Translations under genes and position numbers: made by a program
Notes under the pieces: generated by a model
Told to the model about the DNA's origin: nothing
Database searches by the model: none
The model's input: the letters and a program-made list of their open reading frames with translations, nothing else
Part shown: one piece after another, positions 1 through 9,902 of the stretch
Numbering within the stretch: position 1 is the first letter of the stretch
Layout of the letters: the number at the start of each line of letters is the position of its first letter
Source of the DNA: Molossus alvarezi
Lineage: Eukaryota; Chordata; Mammalia; Chiroptera; Molossidae
Length of the DNA stretch: 64,000 bases
Assembly (NCBI GenBank): GCA_037176705.1
Contig: CM073891.1
Span: forward strand, 53,694,571-53,758,570
Direction of reading: 5' to 3'

Positions 1-59
1 CAGAAAGTGTACTCTTCCTTTCTTACAATAAAAAAAAAAATGGGGGGAATTATAACCTT

Positions 60-1135
60 ACTTTTTCTTTTAATTCAACTTTTTATTTTGAAATAATTGT
101 AGATTCACATGCATTTGTAAGAAATAATAGAGAAAAATCTCATGTACCCTCCATCTGTTTTGCCCCAATGGTAACATCTTATATAACTGTGACACAATCA
201 CACAACCAGAAAATTGATATAATTCACTGACCTTATTCATAGTTCACCAGTTTTACATGCATTCATTTGTGTGTATTTAATTCTATGAAATTTTATTACA
301 TGTAACCATCACCATATTTAAGATAGAAAATAATTCCATCACCTCAAGTATCTCTCATGCTACCCTTTTATAGCCATACTGACCTCTGTCTTGTCCCTGT
401 CCTCCTCCCTTTCCCACGTCAATCCCTGGCAATCACTGATCTCTTTTCCATCTCAATAATTTTGTCATTTCAAGAACGTTATATAAATGGAATCATAATA
501 TATAACCTTTTAAGATTGGCATAATTCTTTTGAGGCCCATCCATGTTGTTGCATTTATCGACAGTTCATTCCCTTTCAGTGCTGAGTAATGTTTCCAGTA
601 TGGATATACCACTATTTAACCATTTATCTTTTGAAGGACATTTGGGTTATTTCCAGTTTGGGGCTATCATGAATAAAGCTGCTATTAATATTCATATAGG
701 TGTTTTCACCTCTCTGGGATAAATGCTCAAAGGTATAATTGCTGGACTGTATAGCAAGCACATATTTAATTTTCATTTAAACCTACCAGACAGTGACCAT
801 ACCACTCCAGAATTTTACATTCCCACCAGCAATGTATGGAAGATCTTGTTTCTCTGCATCCTTACCAACATATGGTGCTATTGCTATTTTTTGCTTGAGC
901 CATGCTGCTATATGTATACTGATAGCTTGTGATTTTAATTTGCATTTCTCTAATGGCTAATGGTGTTGAACATCTTTTCATGTGCTTATTTCTTCGATGA
1001 AATGTCTGTTCATGTCTTTTGCCCATTTGTAATTGGATTGTTTATTTTTTACTGTTTTGAGAGTTTTTTAATATATTCTAGACATAAGTCATTTGTTATA
1101 TGTGTGTTGCAAATATTTTCTCCAAATCTGTAGTT
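60..1135 (-). mobile_element. Old L1 3' end (antisense), upper part
   Basis: On the plus strand this reads as the reverse complement of an old mammalian L1 (L1M-type) 3' UTR running into the ORF2 C-terminus. The characteristic antisense phrases are present: tttgcccatttgtaattgga near 1020, cattcccaccagcaatgta near 820, and gtgttgaacatcttttcatg near 965. Divergence is high and no frame is open. The element resumes at 1531 after an insertion that holds a Ves SINE and another L1 tail. Subfamily not determined. Confidence 0.8.
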
Positions 1136-1157
1136 CTTTAAAAAAAAATTAAATTTA

Positions 1158-1349
1158 GCCCTGGTTGGTGTAGCTCAGTTGGTTGGAGCATCATCCCATG
1201 CACCAGACGGGTTGCAGGTTCCATTCCCAGACAGGGCACATGGCTGGGTTTGGGGTGCAATCCTTGGTCAGGGCACAACCAGAGGCAACCGATCAATGTT
1301 TCTTTCATACATTGATGTTTCTCTCTACATATGAAATTGATAAAATAAA
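1158..1349 (+). mobile_element. Ves SINE
   Basis: A tRNA-derived bat SINE that starts gccctggttggtgtagctca, has a box B-like ggttccattccc, a (tc)-rich 3' region and ends gataaaataaa. It is the short-tailed Ves type and is diverged. No clear target duplication was found. It lies inside the old antisense L1, next to a second L1 tail. Confidence 0.85.
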
Positions 1350-1530
1350 CTTATTGGGGTGACATTCATTAATAAGATTATATAAATTTCAAGTGTACAA
1401 TTCTACAATACATCATCTGTATATTGCTTTGTGTGTTCACTACCCAAAGTCTAGTCTCCTTTCATCACTATATATTTGACTCCCTTTACCCTCTTCAACT
1501 CCCCCACCCACCTGGCAGTTGTTGTTTTTT
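1350..1530 (-). mobile_element. L1 3' UTR fragment (antisense)
   Basis: The plus strand reads ggggtgacattcattaataa, then catctgtatattgctttgtg and a C-rich stretch, which is the antisense of an L1MA-like 3' UTR. It interrupts the older L1 that continues at 1531. With the Ves at 1158 it forms the inserted block. Confidence 0.6.
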
Positions 1531-1790
1531 TTAAATCCCCCACCAGTGTCTTTCACAGAGCACAAGTTTTTAATTTTGATGAAGTCCAGTTTATCACTTT
1601 TCCTTTTATGGATTATGCTTTTGGTGTCAAGTCTAAAAGACTCTTTGCCTAGCCCTGTGGTCACAGATTTCATGCTGTGTGTTTTCTAAAAGTTCTTGTT
1701 TTACAATTTATACTTAAGTCTGTATAATTCATTTTGAATTAATTTTTGTATAAGGTGTGAGGTTTAGGTTGAAGTTCATTTTTTGGAGGG
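1531..1790 (-). mobile_element. Old L1 ORF2 C-terminal part (antisense), lower part
   Basis: Antisense old L1 sequence (tttttaattttgatgaagtc near 1567) that continues the element seen at 60-1135, displaced by the insertion at about 1136-1530. It is degenerate. A short run ending aatcgatctctctctctcat near 1822-1842 may be a Ves tail remnant. Confidence 0.65.
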
Positions 1791-1869
1791 AGAAGAGCCT
1801 GGGAATATAAGTAGAATAATAAATCGATCTCTCTCTCTCATCAATCAATCAGTAAAAAAATTAAACTAA

Positions 1870-2590
1870 AAAAAGAAGTTAATCTGCATGTTGAAAGAAC
1901 ATAATGTTCCTTGAAATTTTGATAAAAATCGCTTGACACAAAAATTACTCAAACTTCAAGAATAAAATTATGTTTTAGGTATTCAAGCAGATAAAGCAAG
2001 CCATATTTAAGGTTAGTAAAAATGTGGTTAGCTTCAGACTTCTCCAAAGAAATATTCAAGACAATAATGAAACCATGTCTATAAAATTCTGAGAAAATGG
2101 AAATGTGACCTGAGAACATTCAGCCCAGATAAAATGTTATTCAAATATAAAGAAGGAAAAAGCAGACATTGTCAAACATGAATAATTAAAGGAATATAAC
2201 GTCTATAATGCAACTTTCAAAACAACAAAAAATCACAATCACTGTTTGAAAATGAAATTTAGGCAATTAAAAGATTAATTAATATAACGAACTCAGTAAT
2301 AGAAAAGTCACATAAAAGGATTGGTGATAAGCATTGATCCATTTAAATAGTATGACCAGTAGCAAACAATTATGGGAATGATGGTTACAGAACAGAGTAT
2401 GAATGGAATAAATTTGAGTAATGCAAAAATAATAATAACTAACAAAAATCAGAAGATGAAAGAGTGAGGTCAGAGGAAATGTGAGATTTCAAATGCATTT
2501 ATCTTTCAAAGCTGGGAGTCAAGAACTACTGTTTAGATTGAAACATTAAACAATAGCTCTTGACCTCTAATGAAGTAGCTTTTGGGAAGT
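1870..2590 (+). mobile_element. Ancient L1/HAL1-like 3' region (sense)
   Basis: Sense-strand sequence resembling the 3' part of very old L1-type elements: phrases near 2120-2220 (cagataaaatgttattcaaa, and gacattgtcaaacatgaata) and near 2330-2430 match the general pattern of L1ME/HAL1 3' ends. It is highly diverged and AT-rich, so this is a weak assignment. Between 2591 and 2840 I recognise nothing. Confidence 0.45.
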
Positions 2591-2839
2591 AATATCTTTT
2601 GTGGTAAGGAAGTATTTGAAGTTCAATAATTCCTTCAGTTTTATTTTAATTTCTTTTTTTTTATTAAATTAAAATTAAATACTGACTGATAATAACACTA
2701 TTGAATCAGCTTTATCCTAATACAATTTAATAACTATTGAATGTATTGCTGATTTATACTAATGCTGATTAACACAAATTTGAAACTTTGTAGCAGTCTG
2801 TTTCTTGGCATGTTAAAATGGGGTAATTTTGGAACCAGA

Positions 2840-3790
2840 AAAGTCAATGTCCTTGCTATCACTACCAGAACCAATAAGTAGAGACAAGGATTGAATTTTT
2901 ATGGGTGCTTTATTCAAATGGCAGGCGATCTGAGAAAACATGGGTTATTATGTACCCTAAAGCCGATCTCACATCTCATCTCAAGTCCACCTTTTTTATA
3001 AGAAGAAAAGTGTAGGTAAAGGGTTTGGAATTCAGGAAAAAGTAGTAAGGGGGTTGGAATTCAGGGAAAAGATTAATCAGATAAATGTTACAGTCTGGTG
3101 ATTTTCTGAGCATCCCTTCATTTGCATCCCTTCATCTGCTGATGGGTGATTCTTTATCTTTGTCCTGGGTGGCATTCTCTCCCTGGAGCATAATGGCTCA
3201 GATATCATAATGGCTTGATCACTTGCAGTCCTCTTGAGGCACAAAGGTTGAATTGCTTGCAGATCTCCTGGAGTCAGGGTAGGTTTGGTCATACATTTTA
3301 GTCCCTGGAATAATAGCTTTTTACATGCATTAATTACCAAGCCTATAAATTATATAATTAAAGCTAAAATTTCTTTAACTTCTGGAGTTCCCCATCACTT
3401 TGAAGAGGGTTTAATAAAGGGACTATTTACAAATGTAGGGGCAGGGTTCATTATTGCAGAACTAGCAATAGCTGAGACCTGTATCCACTTAGTCTCAAAG
3501 GCAGAAGAGAAAGGAAAGACCCCTAAAACAGAGAGGAGAGCTGTTTGAAGAAGGTTGGGTCCTTTGTAGAGAAATGCATCAACCCCCAGGGAGAAAGCTG
3601 AGGGATAAATGTACCCACTTCACTTCTCCAGGCTTCTGTGTCCTGTGGAGACTTTGACTGGCTAAACCCAACTAGAAACCTAGTGAATCAAGCAATCTAT
3701 GCGGGTAACTGTCCTATGGCACAGAACAGAATGGAAAATAGTGAGGAGTGGGTATAGCCGAGCCCCTTATGATTTTAATGTCCCTAGTAT
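2840..3790 (-). mobile_element. Possible LTR-retrotransposon sequence (antisense)
   Basis: Read on the minus strand there is a TATA-like tataaaaaagg (about 2990-3000) followed about 70 bp later by an aataaag polyadenylation signal (about 2911-2917), an arrangement typical of a U3-R junction in an LTR. The adjoining 3290-3790 has the texture of old ERV DNA (phrase ttaataaagggactatttac at 3411), but I cannot name a family. The 87-codon frames on the two strands overlap and neither shows a recognisable domain. Confidence 0.4.
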
Positions 3791-4285
3791 TTTTGTCAGC
3801 TAGAATTAAATAACTTAATTCTTGGTTAGGCCTTGGTTCACATGTTACCCGCTCTTCCTGCTCAACTCCTTTTGTTTGCATGAATGCAGTTATAAGTTGC
3901 TGATGTGGTGTCTCTTTGTTAAGCGGGAAGAGATAACTTCAGGGTCCCAAGGAGAATTTATGAGTTTGTTTTGCAGAAAGAAAGAATGTCTTCATGGTTG
4001 CTGTGACCAGCTGCTGACTCCCAAGAGTCTGATGTGAAAAGTGTTAAAGAAACACAGACTTCTCTCTCAGTTCCCTGGAACTCCCCCTAGTTGCATTAAA
4101 AACTCCCTACTTTTGCTTTTTTGAGAGAGCCGGATTTGAGAGATCTTGTTCTCCTGTCGTCCTCGTGCCTCAGCCAAATCCAGTAAACCTCCCTATCTCC
4201 AAGCACTGGTGCCTCAATGTTTCAGCCCACTAGGGCATCAGAAACATAATCCTGAAATTTGGGAGGTGATTCTGCAACATGGGGA
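3791..4285 (+). mobile_element. LTR-like block, sense (U3-R-U5 pattern)
   Basis: The order of signals suggests a class I ERV LTR: an attaaaa TATA-like box near 4096, a start-of-R-like stretch near 4120-4155, a cagtaaacctccc polyadenylation-like region near 4180, and a U5-like end cagaaacataatcctgaaat near 4240-4260. No matching second LTR or internal region is adjacent. Boundaries are approximate; the 5' limit may be near 4034. Confidence 0.45.
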
Positions 4286-4380
4286 CAAAAGGAAGATATC
4301 CAGATACTTTTTAATAAGCATCTATTGTATTATACCATTCTTTTAAAGAGTATTGATTATGTATTCAATCAGTATAGCTG

Positions 4381-4445
4381 ATCCATCCATCCATCCATCC
4401 ATCCATCTGTCCATCCATCCGTCCATTTATTCATCCATCCATCCA
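4381..4445. repeat. (ATCC)n microsatellite
   Basis: A tandem tetranucleotide tract, atcc repeated about 15 times with a few substitutions (ctgt, ccgt, ttatt interruptions). Likely polymorphic. Confidence 0.95.
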
Positions 4446-4539
4446 ATTTACCTTTCTAGTCATATACATGCATAGAAAGATATATAGAATGTTACCCTAA
4501 TGTTAATGGTGATAATTTTTAGATGGTGAGATCTGGAGT

Positions 4540-4649
4540 ATTTTTTAAAAATTGAGATATAACTTAAATACCATAGGATTTACCCCTTTAAAATAATAAT
4601 GTTCAAAGGTTTTTAGTATATTCATAACGTTAGGTAGGAAATTAGACAT
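4540..4649 (-). mobile_element. Short antisense L1 3' UTR fragment
   Basis: The plus strand reads aattgagatataacttaaat and later ggtttttagtatattcataa, the antisense of a common old L1M 3' UTR segment. It ends abruptly at the GC-rich block beginning about 4650. Confidence 0.6.
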
Positions 4650-5466
4650 GAGCGGCTGGGGTGGGGCCTGCCCTGGGGTCCTGACGGGCCAGACCAACGC
4701 AGCCTTCAGACTGCTCCTCTACGGCTGACCTTGCAGTCAGCAGCCCCCGAGGCAGACCGCTGGCAGACACGTTCTCAACGAGCTGGTTCCCGGTGCAAGA
4801 GCAGAGAAAAATGACATGACCTCATACAAGCTTCCTGGGGCCCAGGACTAATTATAAAATTTGCATAGCAGTTTTGACCCCCGCTCCCGGGTGGGGGGGG
4901 ATTTCTGTATGCATTATGGGTAAGGACATGTGCAGAAGAAATATAGTTATATAACTCTTTTCTGTCAGTCATCCCTGGATGCAAATGAAAGTCCCCACCC
5001 AGAAAAATCCCTCATTTATTTATTTATTTTTATAAATCCTCACCTGAGAATATTCTTCCATTTATCTCCAGATAGAGTGAGAGGGAGGGAGAAAGAGGGA
5101 GTGAGAGAGAGAGAGAGAGAGACATCTATGTGAGAGAGACACATCAACTGGCTGCCTCCCCCATGACCCTGACCAGGGCCGGAGATTGAATCCACAACCG
5201 AGGTATGTGCCCTTGATTGGAATCAAACCCAAGACTCTTTGGTCTGTAGGCCTATGCTCTAACCGCTAAGCAAAACCAGCCAGGGTGAATATAGCTCATT
5301 TAAACTATGTAACCCAGGGAGTTCAGGGCCATTATCTCTCTTGACTGGCCTACTCCACCCTTGGAGTGTATTTTCAATGCATCCCACTTTGTTTTACTTA
5401 TGTTTTCATTGTTTCTGTGCCAAAGAGGAGAACTGAGGTCCCAGTTGGTAACCCTAATTGGTAACA
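4650..5466 (+). mobile_element. Candidate 5' LTR of a class I ERV, split by a Ves SINE
   Basis: A sharp change to GC-rich sequence at about 4650 (tgagcggctggggtggggcc) leads to a tataaaa box near 4855 and a GC-rich tract. The block resumes after a Ves SINE at 5022-5286 and ends in aaca at 5466, immediately before a primer-binding-like sequence. Removing the SINE leaves about 550 bp, a normal LTR length. The call is inferred from position upstream of the leader and gag; no second copy lies in the window for comparison. Confidence 0.5.
5022..5286 (-). mobile_element. Ves SINE (long-tailed type)
   Basis: Reverse-complement Ves: the plus strand starts with a T-rich tail and aaatcctcacctgagaatat, has a (ga)n stretch, and ends caaaaccagccaggg. 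This is the type whose 3' end reads (antisense) atcctcacctgagga. No convincing target duplication. It interrupts the candidate ERV LTR. Confidence 0.88.
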
Positions 5467-5490
5467 TCTTTGGTGTCATGACTTGGATCA
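5467..5490 (+). other. Retroviral primer-binding-site-like sequence
   Basis: tttggtgtcatgacttggat follows an LTR-like end in CA and resembles the Arg-tRNA-type primer-binding sequences of several class I ERVs, with substitutions at CpG-like positions. It fits the order LTR, PBS, leader, gag. The tRNA identity is not established. Confidence 0.45.
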
Positions 5491-6560
5491 CACAAACTGT
5501 AAGTCATCTGGCCATGAGGCCCCAGAAAGAGCTGCTTTACTTTCCTCCTTGTCCAGGATCAGGAGGGTGAGGCAGTAATTCTAGTTAAAAGGAAATAACT
5601 CCCTGCAAGTGGAAAACTAAAGGAACCCTGAGGGCCTGGCAATGACCTGATGCCAAGGGTACTAGGCACATCTTCCCTCAGTTCTGGGCAATTAGGCTCT
5701 CTCAGGTCACGGAAGGTCCTTGCGGAGGTGTTAGAGGGTCTCTCTTGAGTCATGCAAGGGCCTCATAGGGACTCCAGAACACAGTAATTAAACTTTGACC
5801 TGTCTGGGAGGTGTCTATAAGGTTTGGTTCTCCAGGACTCCAGGTCAGGTCCTCACAGTTGTTTGACAAGCCAGTGAGAGAAACTGAGACAAGTAAAAGG
5901 ACTGAGGATGACCAGCAGGCATCACGGCCTCCGGGAGCCTCCTCCACAAACAGTACACTCTGACCCACCACATTGATCCCCAAGAATTCCACTCGCAGTC
6001 ATGGCTCCCCTGCGCCCACATTCTCCATGTATAATCCTAGCATCCATGCACTGTTACAATTTAATGCACCTGACCTGCCCTTCCAGACTGCTTGACTACA
6101 CTCTCACCTGCCTCTTTGCTACTATTATCTCCCTGGACATTGTTGCATTTGTCACTGGGTTAGAAACTGGACAGAAACTCAATTAGACAGGAACACTTCC
6201 TAGGACAGAAAATAGAAACTCCTCTCCTTACTTGTGCCCTACAACATTGGAGGGAACATCACTGGCCTAACTCTTTAAATTGGCGCCTGATAACCTGTAT
6301 CTGGAGATGGTTTATGCTCTGGTCAAGCGGACTTGCCTGTTCCGGATTCCTAGGCATATCCCACCCTAACCAGGTCTGTGGAGACACCCACACCGGTAAG
6401 GTTTCACTTCCCGTCCTCTGGGATTATGGTGAGAGTACATAGTACCCTCCTCTCATCCGTGCTAGACGCCTGAGACGTCAGATGCTAGGAGCTCTGGGAT
6501 GCTAGGCTCCAGAATTTTGGCCCCAGGATGCTGGGCTCTCTAATTCCTAACCTTTCTTTC
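5491..6560 (+). other. ERV leader / 5' non-coding region
   Basis: About 1.1 kb between the primer-binding-like site and the first recognisable Gag codons, CpG-poor and without a long frame. A pyrimidine-rich tract with cag (tttctttcttccag, about 6553-6566) just before the Gag matrix similarity looks like a splice acceptor, but that is only a pattern. The short frames here show no domain. Confidence 0.5.
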
Positions 6561-6564
6561 TTCC

Positions 6565-7200
6565 AGAGGGAGAAGCAACAATCTATACCAGACGGTAGTC
6601 CCCTGGCCTGTATTCTGACTAACTGGGCACAGTTCGACCCCCACACCTTAAAAAAGAAAAGACTAATTTTCTATTGTAAGTAGATCTAGCCACAATATAA
6701 ACTCCCTGATGGGGAGTCATGGCCTCAAAACAGGGGCATTAATCACAACACCATCCTTCAGTTAGATCTTTTCTGTAAGCAACAGAACAAATGGTCAAAA
6801 GTTCCTTATGTCCAGACAGTTTCTCTATTACGAGAACAGGAGAATCTCCTCCGGAAATGTAAACTGACTACCTTGGCTGTATTACAGCCAAACAGGGACC
6901 CTGTCTCACAACCCTGTGCCACACTCCAATTCCATTGCTTAAATCTCTCTATCAGGACCTGCCTCTATACCCGGAAAGAAACCTCCACCCTTGGCGGAGA
7001 AGCTGGGAAAGGCCAAGACCGCCCCTTCCTTCCCCTGCCAGTGTCTGCCCCCTGGTGGAGGCCCCAGGAGAATGCAGCCCACTGCTTGTCCATAAACCCT
7101 CCTCATTTGTAGAATTGAAACGAACAAAGGCAGATCTCGGGAGTTACTCTGATATCCTTGATGCCTATATCGATGCCTTCAAGATATATCTTTAGCCTAT
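6565..7200 (+). pseudogene. gag: ERV gag: matrix and proline-rich part, broken
   Basis: Three-frame reading shows matrix-like similarity of a class I (gamma-like) ERV. The stretch near 6590-6670 encodes a piece resembling the conserved 'LTNW...FDP..LKKKRLIFYC' pattern, and 6760-6860 encodes a cysteine/lysine-rich stretch ending in LLREQENLLRKC. A proline-rich segment lies at about 6990-7090. Gag would assemble the particle core. Several frameshifts and stops separate the pieces, so no product is expected. The start codon is not identifiable. It continues directly into the capsid part. Confidence 0.75.
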
Positions 7201-7625
7201 GAATTAATGTGAAAGGACGTAATGATAATCCTGGGCCAAACTTGTCAGATACTGAACAAGACAGGGTCATCAGGGAGGCTAGAAAATTTGCCAATAGCCA
7301 TCATCTGACTGATCCCACATACCCTATGGGGGAAACTGCTGTAGCCTCTGCAGGCCCTGGATGGGATCACACCACTGCCAATCACATACTGGAAAGGAAT
7401 CACTTTCTGTTCTGTATTAAGGCTGGTCTTAAGAATGGACGAGAGAACGTCATTAGTTATTCTAAGTTCCCTGCAATCAGTCAGGGACAAGAGGAAAATC
7501 CTATAGCCTTCTAAAAAAAGGCTACAAGAAGCCTTCACAAAACATACAAATCTAGATTTAAGTTCATACGAGGGCCAGGTCATCTTAAAGCACAGGTTCC
7601 TTACTCAATGTGACCCAGACGTTGG
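7201..7625 (+). pseudogene. gag: ERV gag: capsid with major homology region, broken
   Basis: The longest surviving Gag frame is 101 codons at 7209-7514. It carries the capsid pattern: an acidic segment ending in EARKFA, then GETAV, a GWDH motif, an LKNGR segment, and a QGQEENPIAF stretch that corresponds to the gammaretroviral major homology region. A stop follows at once, and the rest of the region (EAFTKHTNLDL) reads in another frame up to about 7625. Capsid forms the viral core shell; this copy is inactive. Confidence 0.85.
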
Positions 7626-7955
7626 GCACTTGCTCCAAAAGGAGCCAGGGACAACTCTGGACAAAATGCTAACTACAGCCACTTCAACCTTTTATAACTG
7701 TGACCAGGAAACAGAAGTCAAGGTTCAGGAGACAGAAAGAAAGAAGGAAGCTAGGCATGACCAAATATTAGGGGCTCTTTATAGCCAAACCCCATCCAAA
7801 AGTACCCTGCTCCCAGCAATGAAGGATACCAACTGCATAATCTGCCACTGAGCCAGCCATTGGGCTAAGGAATGTTCTAACCAGAAGAAGCCTCCCAAGA
7901 TGGTCTGCTACAAATGCAATCAAATAGGTCATTGGGCCACCCTATGTCCTTCTAA
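7626..7955 (+). pseudogene. gag: ERV gag: capsid end and two nucleocapsid zinc knuckles, broken
   Basis: The frame at 7630-7851 continues capsid (LDKMLTTATSTFYN) and a charged linker. It ends inside a first CCHC zinc knuckle: CIIC, then an in-frame TGA at the fourth spacer region, then ASHWAKEC. A second knuckle, CYKCNQIGHWATLC, at about 7909-7950 is intact and fits CX2CX4HX4C. Nucleocapsid binds viral RNA through these. Two knuckles, where gammaretroviruses usually have one, is a feature shared with some class I ERVs. Confidence 0.85.
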
Positions 7956-8059
7956 CCAAAGGGCTTCAGGATTGAAAACAGTCTCCCACCTGCAATTGGT
8001 CATTCAGGACTGAAGAAGCCCTCTCCAGTATGCTCCAACACAAAAAATAACCATCACTG

Positions 8060-8350
8060 GACTGGAGCCGAGGGTACAAATGGATGTGGCAGAGAGGACT
8101 GTTGTCTTCCTTTTGTATACCGGGGCCATCTACTCTGTCCTGACTTCCTTTTCTGGATCCTTCTCCTCTCAATCCTCTACTGTCCTGGGAGTCTCAGGTA
8201 AGCCTATTTCTAAATTCATTATTCCCCATTGTGCTGCCTGTGGGATGGGTATTCTTTTACCCAGAGTTTCTTAGTTATGCCTGAATGCCCCAACCCCCTG
8301 TTAGTTCAAGATATTTTACACATGGTAGAGACTAAAAGTATTTAAGGAGG
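8060..8350 (+). pseudogene. pro: ERV protease, catalytic aspartate lost
   Basis: An aspartic-protease-like frame (within 8080-8274). The active-site loop, normally L-(L/V)-D-T-G-A, reads LLYTGA, so the catalytic aspartate codon has become tyrosine (about 8115-8132). Downstream are YSVLTSFSG and VLGVSGKP, which fit the flap and core of retroviral protease. A stop follows at about 8273; the protein trail (MPECPNPLL in frame from about 8278) goes on into the pro-pol linker. The aspartate change alone would abolish cleavage of Gag-Pol. Confidence 0.85.
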
Positions 8351-8730
8351 AATGTCTATGGCTCTATCTCCTCTCAAACTACTCCTATTGTCAGAAAACC
8401 TGAAAATCTCATTATTACTGAACCTTGGAAACACCTTTTTGATTCTGATGTCTGTGACCAGGGCATCCAGGGTGAGCTAAGTTAGCTATTCTGGTTCTCA
8501 TTAATCTAAAAAATCCTGCTTATTTTCCAATAAATGACAATACCTAATAAAAAAACAATACCTAATAAAACTACAGGCAAAGTTAGGACTACAACCTGTC
8601 ATTTCAAAATTTCTACAACATGGGCTATTAGTTTCTACCAATTCTCTCTGTAATAATACTCCTATCCTACCAATCAAGAAAAATTATGGATAATATAACT
8701 TGGTCCAGGACCTAAGAATTATAAACGAGG
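8351..8730 (+). pseudogene. pol: ERV pol: linker and first RT residues, truncated
   Basis: After a degenerate linker, the region 8570-8730 encodes, with one frame break, the N-terminal fingers of reverse transcriptase: GLQPVISKFLQHGLL, then NTPILPIKK, then LVQDLRIINEAV. The catalytic YxDD region, RNase H and integrase are absent, because the ERV stops at the 5' end of an L1 at about 8731. A local duplication of aatacctaataaaa lies near 8540-8572. Inactive. Confidence 0.8.
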
Positions 8731-8759
8731 CTGTAAGGGAGCCAACATGGCAGTGGGCA

Positions 8760-9290
8760 GGATGAGAGTGAGGGTGAGAGAGTGAGTAAGTGAGCATGTA
8801 TGCATAGGTGTGAGTGTGGGTGGACATCTGCTTGTTAGTGCGGGAACTCAGAGCAGGATGTTTGGGCACTCTAGTTTGGGGAGATGCTGGCCACTGCCTC
8901 TCCCTGCTTGGGATTGGAGAGTGCACCATTTTGGAGGATCCACAGGGTCCTCCTTGGGAGTAAACTGTGGGGAGCAGCAGAGACCCAGTGCCCCAAGAAC
9001 ACAGACAGGAATTGAGGGTGAGAAAGTGAGTAGGGAGCATGTGCGAGAGTGTCCATGGGTGTGAGTGTGGGTGGGCATCTGCCTGTTGGTGCAGGAACTC
9101 AGGGCAGGCCATTTGGGATCTCTGGGCACGGGAGCTGTCAGCCACTAGAGCACACTTCCCATTTGGGTACTACCCCCATTTGGGATTGGAGAGTGTACCA
9201 TTTTGGAAGATCCATAGGGTCCTCCTTGGGAGGAGGCTGCAGGGAACGGCAGAGACCCAGTGCCCAGAGACCACAGATAAGCACACCTGC
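8760..9290 (+). repeat. Two tandem ~250 bp units in the L1 5' UTR
   Basis: Blocks repeat at offsets of 244 to 272 bp. gggtgagagagtgagtaag at 8772 recurs as gggtgagaaagtgagtagg at 9016. gtgtgagtgtgggtgg occurs at 8808 and 9059. agacccagtg occurs at 8981 and 9253. The second unit carries about 28 extra bases. The organisation resembles the promoter monomers of rodent L1s and may carry the L1 promoter, which is inference. Confidence 0.85.
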
Positions 9291-9902
9291 CCCCACTGCT
9301 GTTGCCACTGCAGCTGCAGGTTGAGCCTGTGGATCCCGCCAGAAGCAGAGGGCCATCACCCCCATGAGACCCACTAGCATCAGAGGGCTGCCAACCCTGT
9401 GGGGTCTGCCAGCAGCAAAGAGCCACCACATTAGCTGTGAGGCACTGTTCCTGCAGGCCCTGCTACAGCATAAAGTCATAGCCCACCACCCTGCCACAGC
9501 ACAGAGCTGCTGACCCTGCCACAGCACAGAGCCTCCTGCCCCACCACCACTGCCATGAGCTGCCATATCTGTTGTCACTTCTGCCATTACCGAAAGCACC
9601 AAGACCTGCCACAGCAGCCACCAACCCCACTGTGAGCTGCCTACCCTACAATGAGCCTGTGGCCCCACCACCACTGCTAAAGATAGCCTCCAGCCCTGAC
9701 ACTACCATTACCAAGAGCTGTCAGCCCTGTCACTGCTTCGCCCAGCCAGTCCTGCAGCTGAGAGCTGCCAGTGCCCGTGGATGACTGAACTGCATCCAAG
9801 ATCCAATGTGTATGACCTGCCATGACCCAATGCCCCTGGATGCACCAAATTGTTCCAGCAACCTGGCCTTCTTCACCCGACCCTAGCCACCAGACTACTA
9901 AA

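Noticed and set aside
3077..3548. Pair of overlapping 87-codon frames as a possible env remnant
   Set aside because: No fusion peptide, CX6C or transmembrane pattern could be shown; the two strands overlap, so at most an LTR region.
4930..5133. 67-codon frame with RE/ER repeats
   Set aside because: It reads the (GA)n stretch of a Ves SINE.
8684..9145. 153-codon minus-strand frame rich in His/Thr/Ser
   Set aside because: A product of the GT/CA-rich L1 5' UTR repeats read antisense.
9138..9674. 178-codon minus-strand open frame
   Set aside because: Antisense to the L1 5' UTR, GC-rich and Trp/Gly/Ala-rich without a domain; a chance frame.
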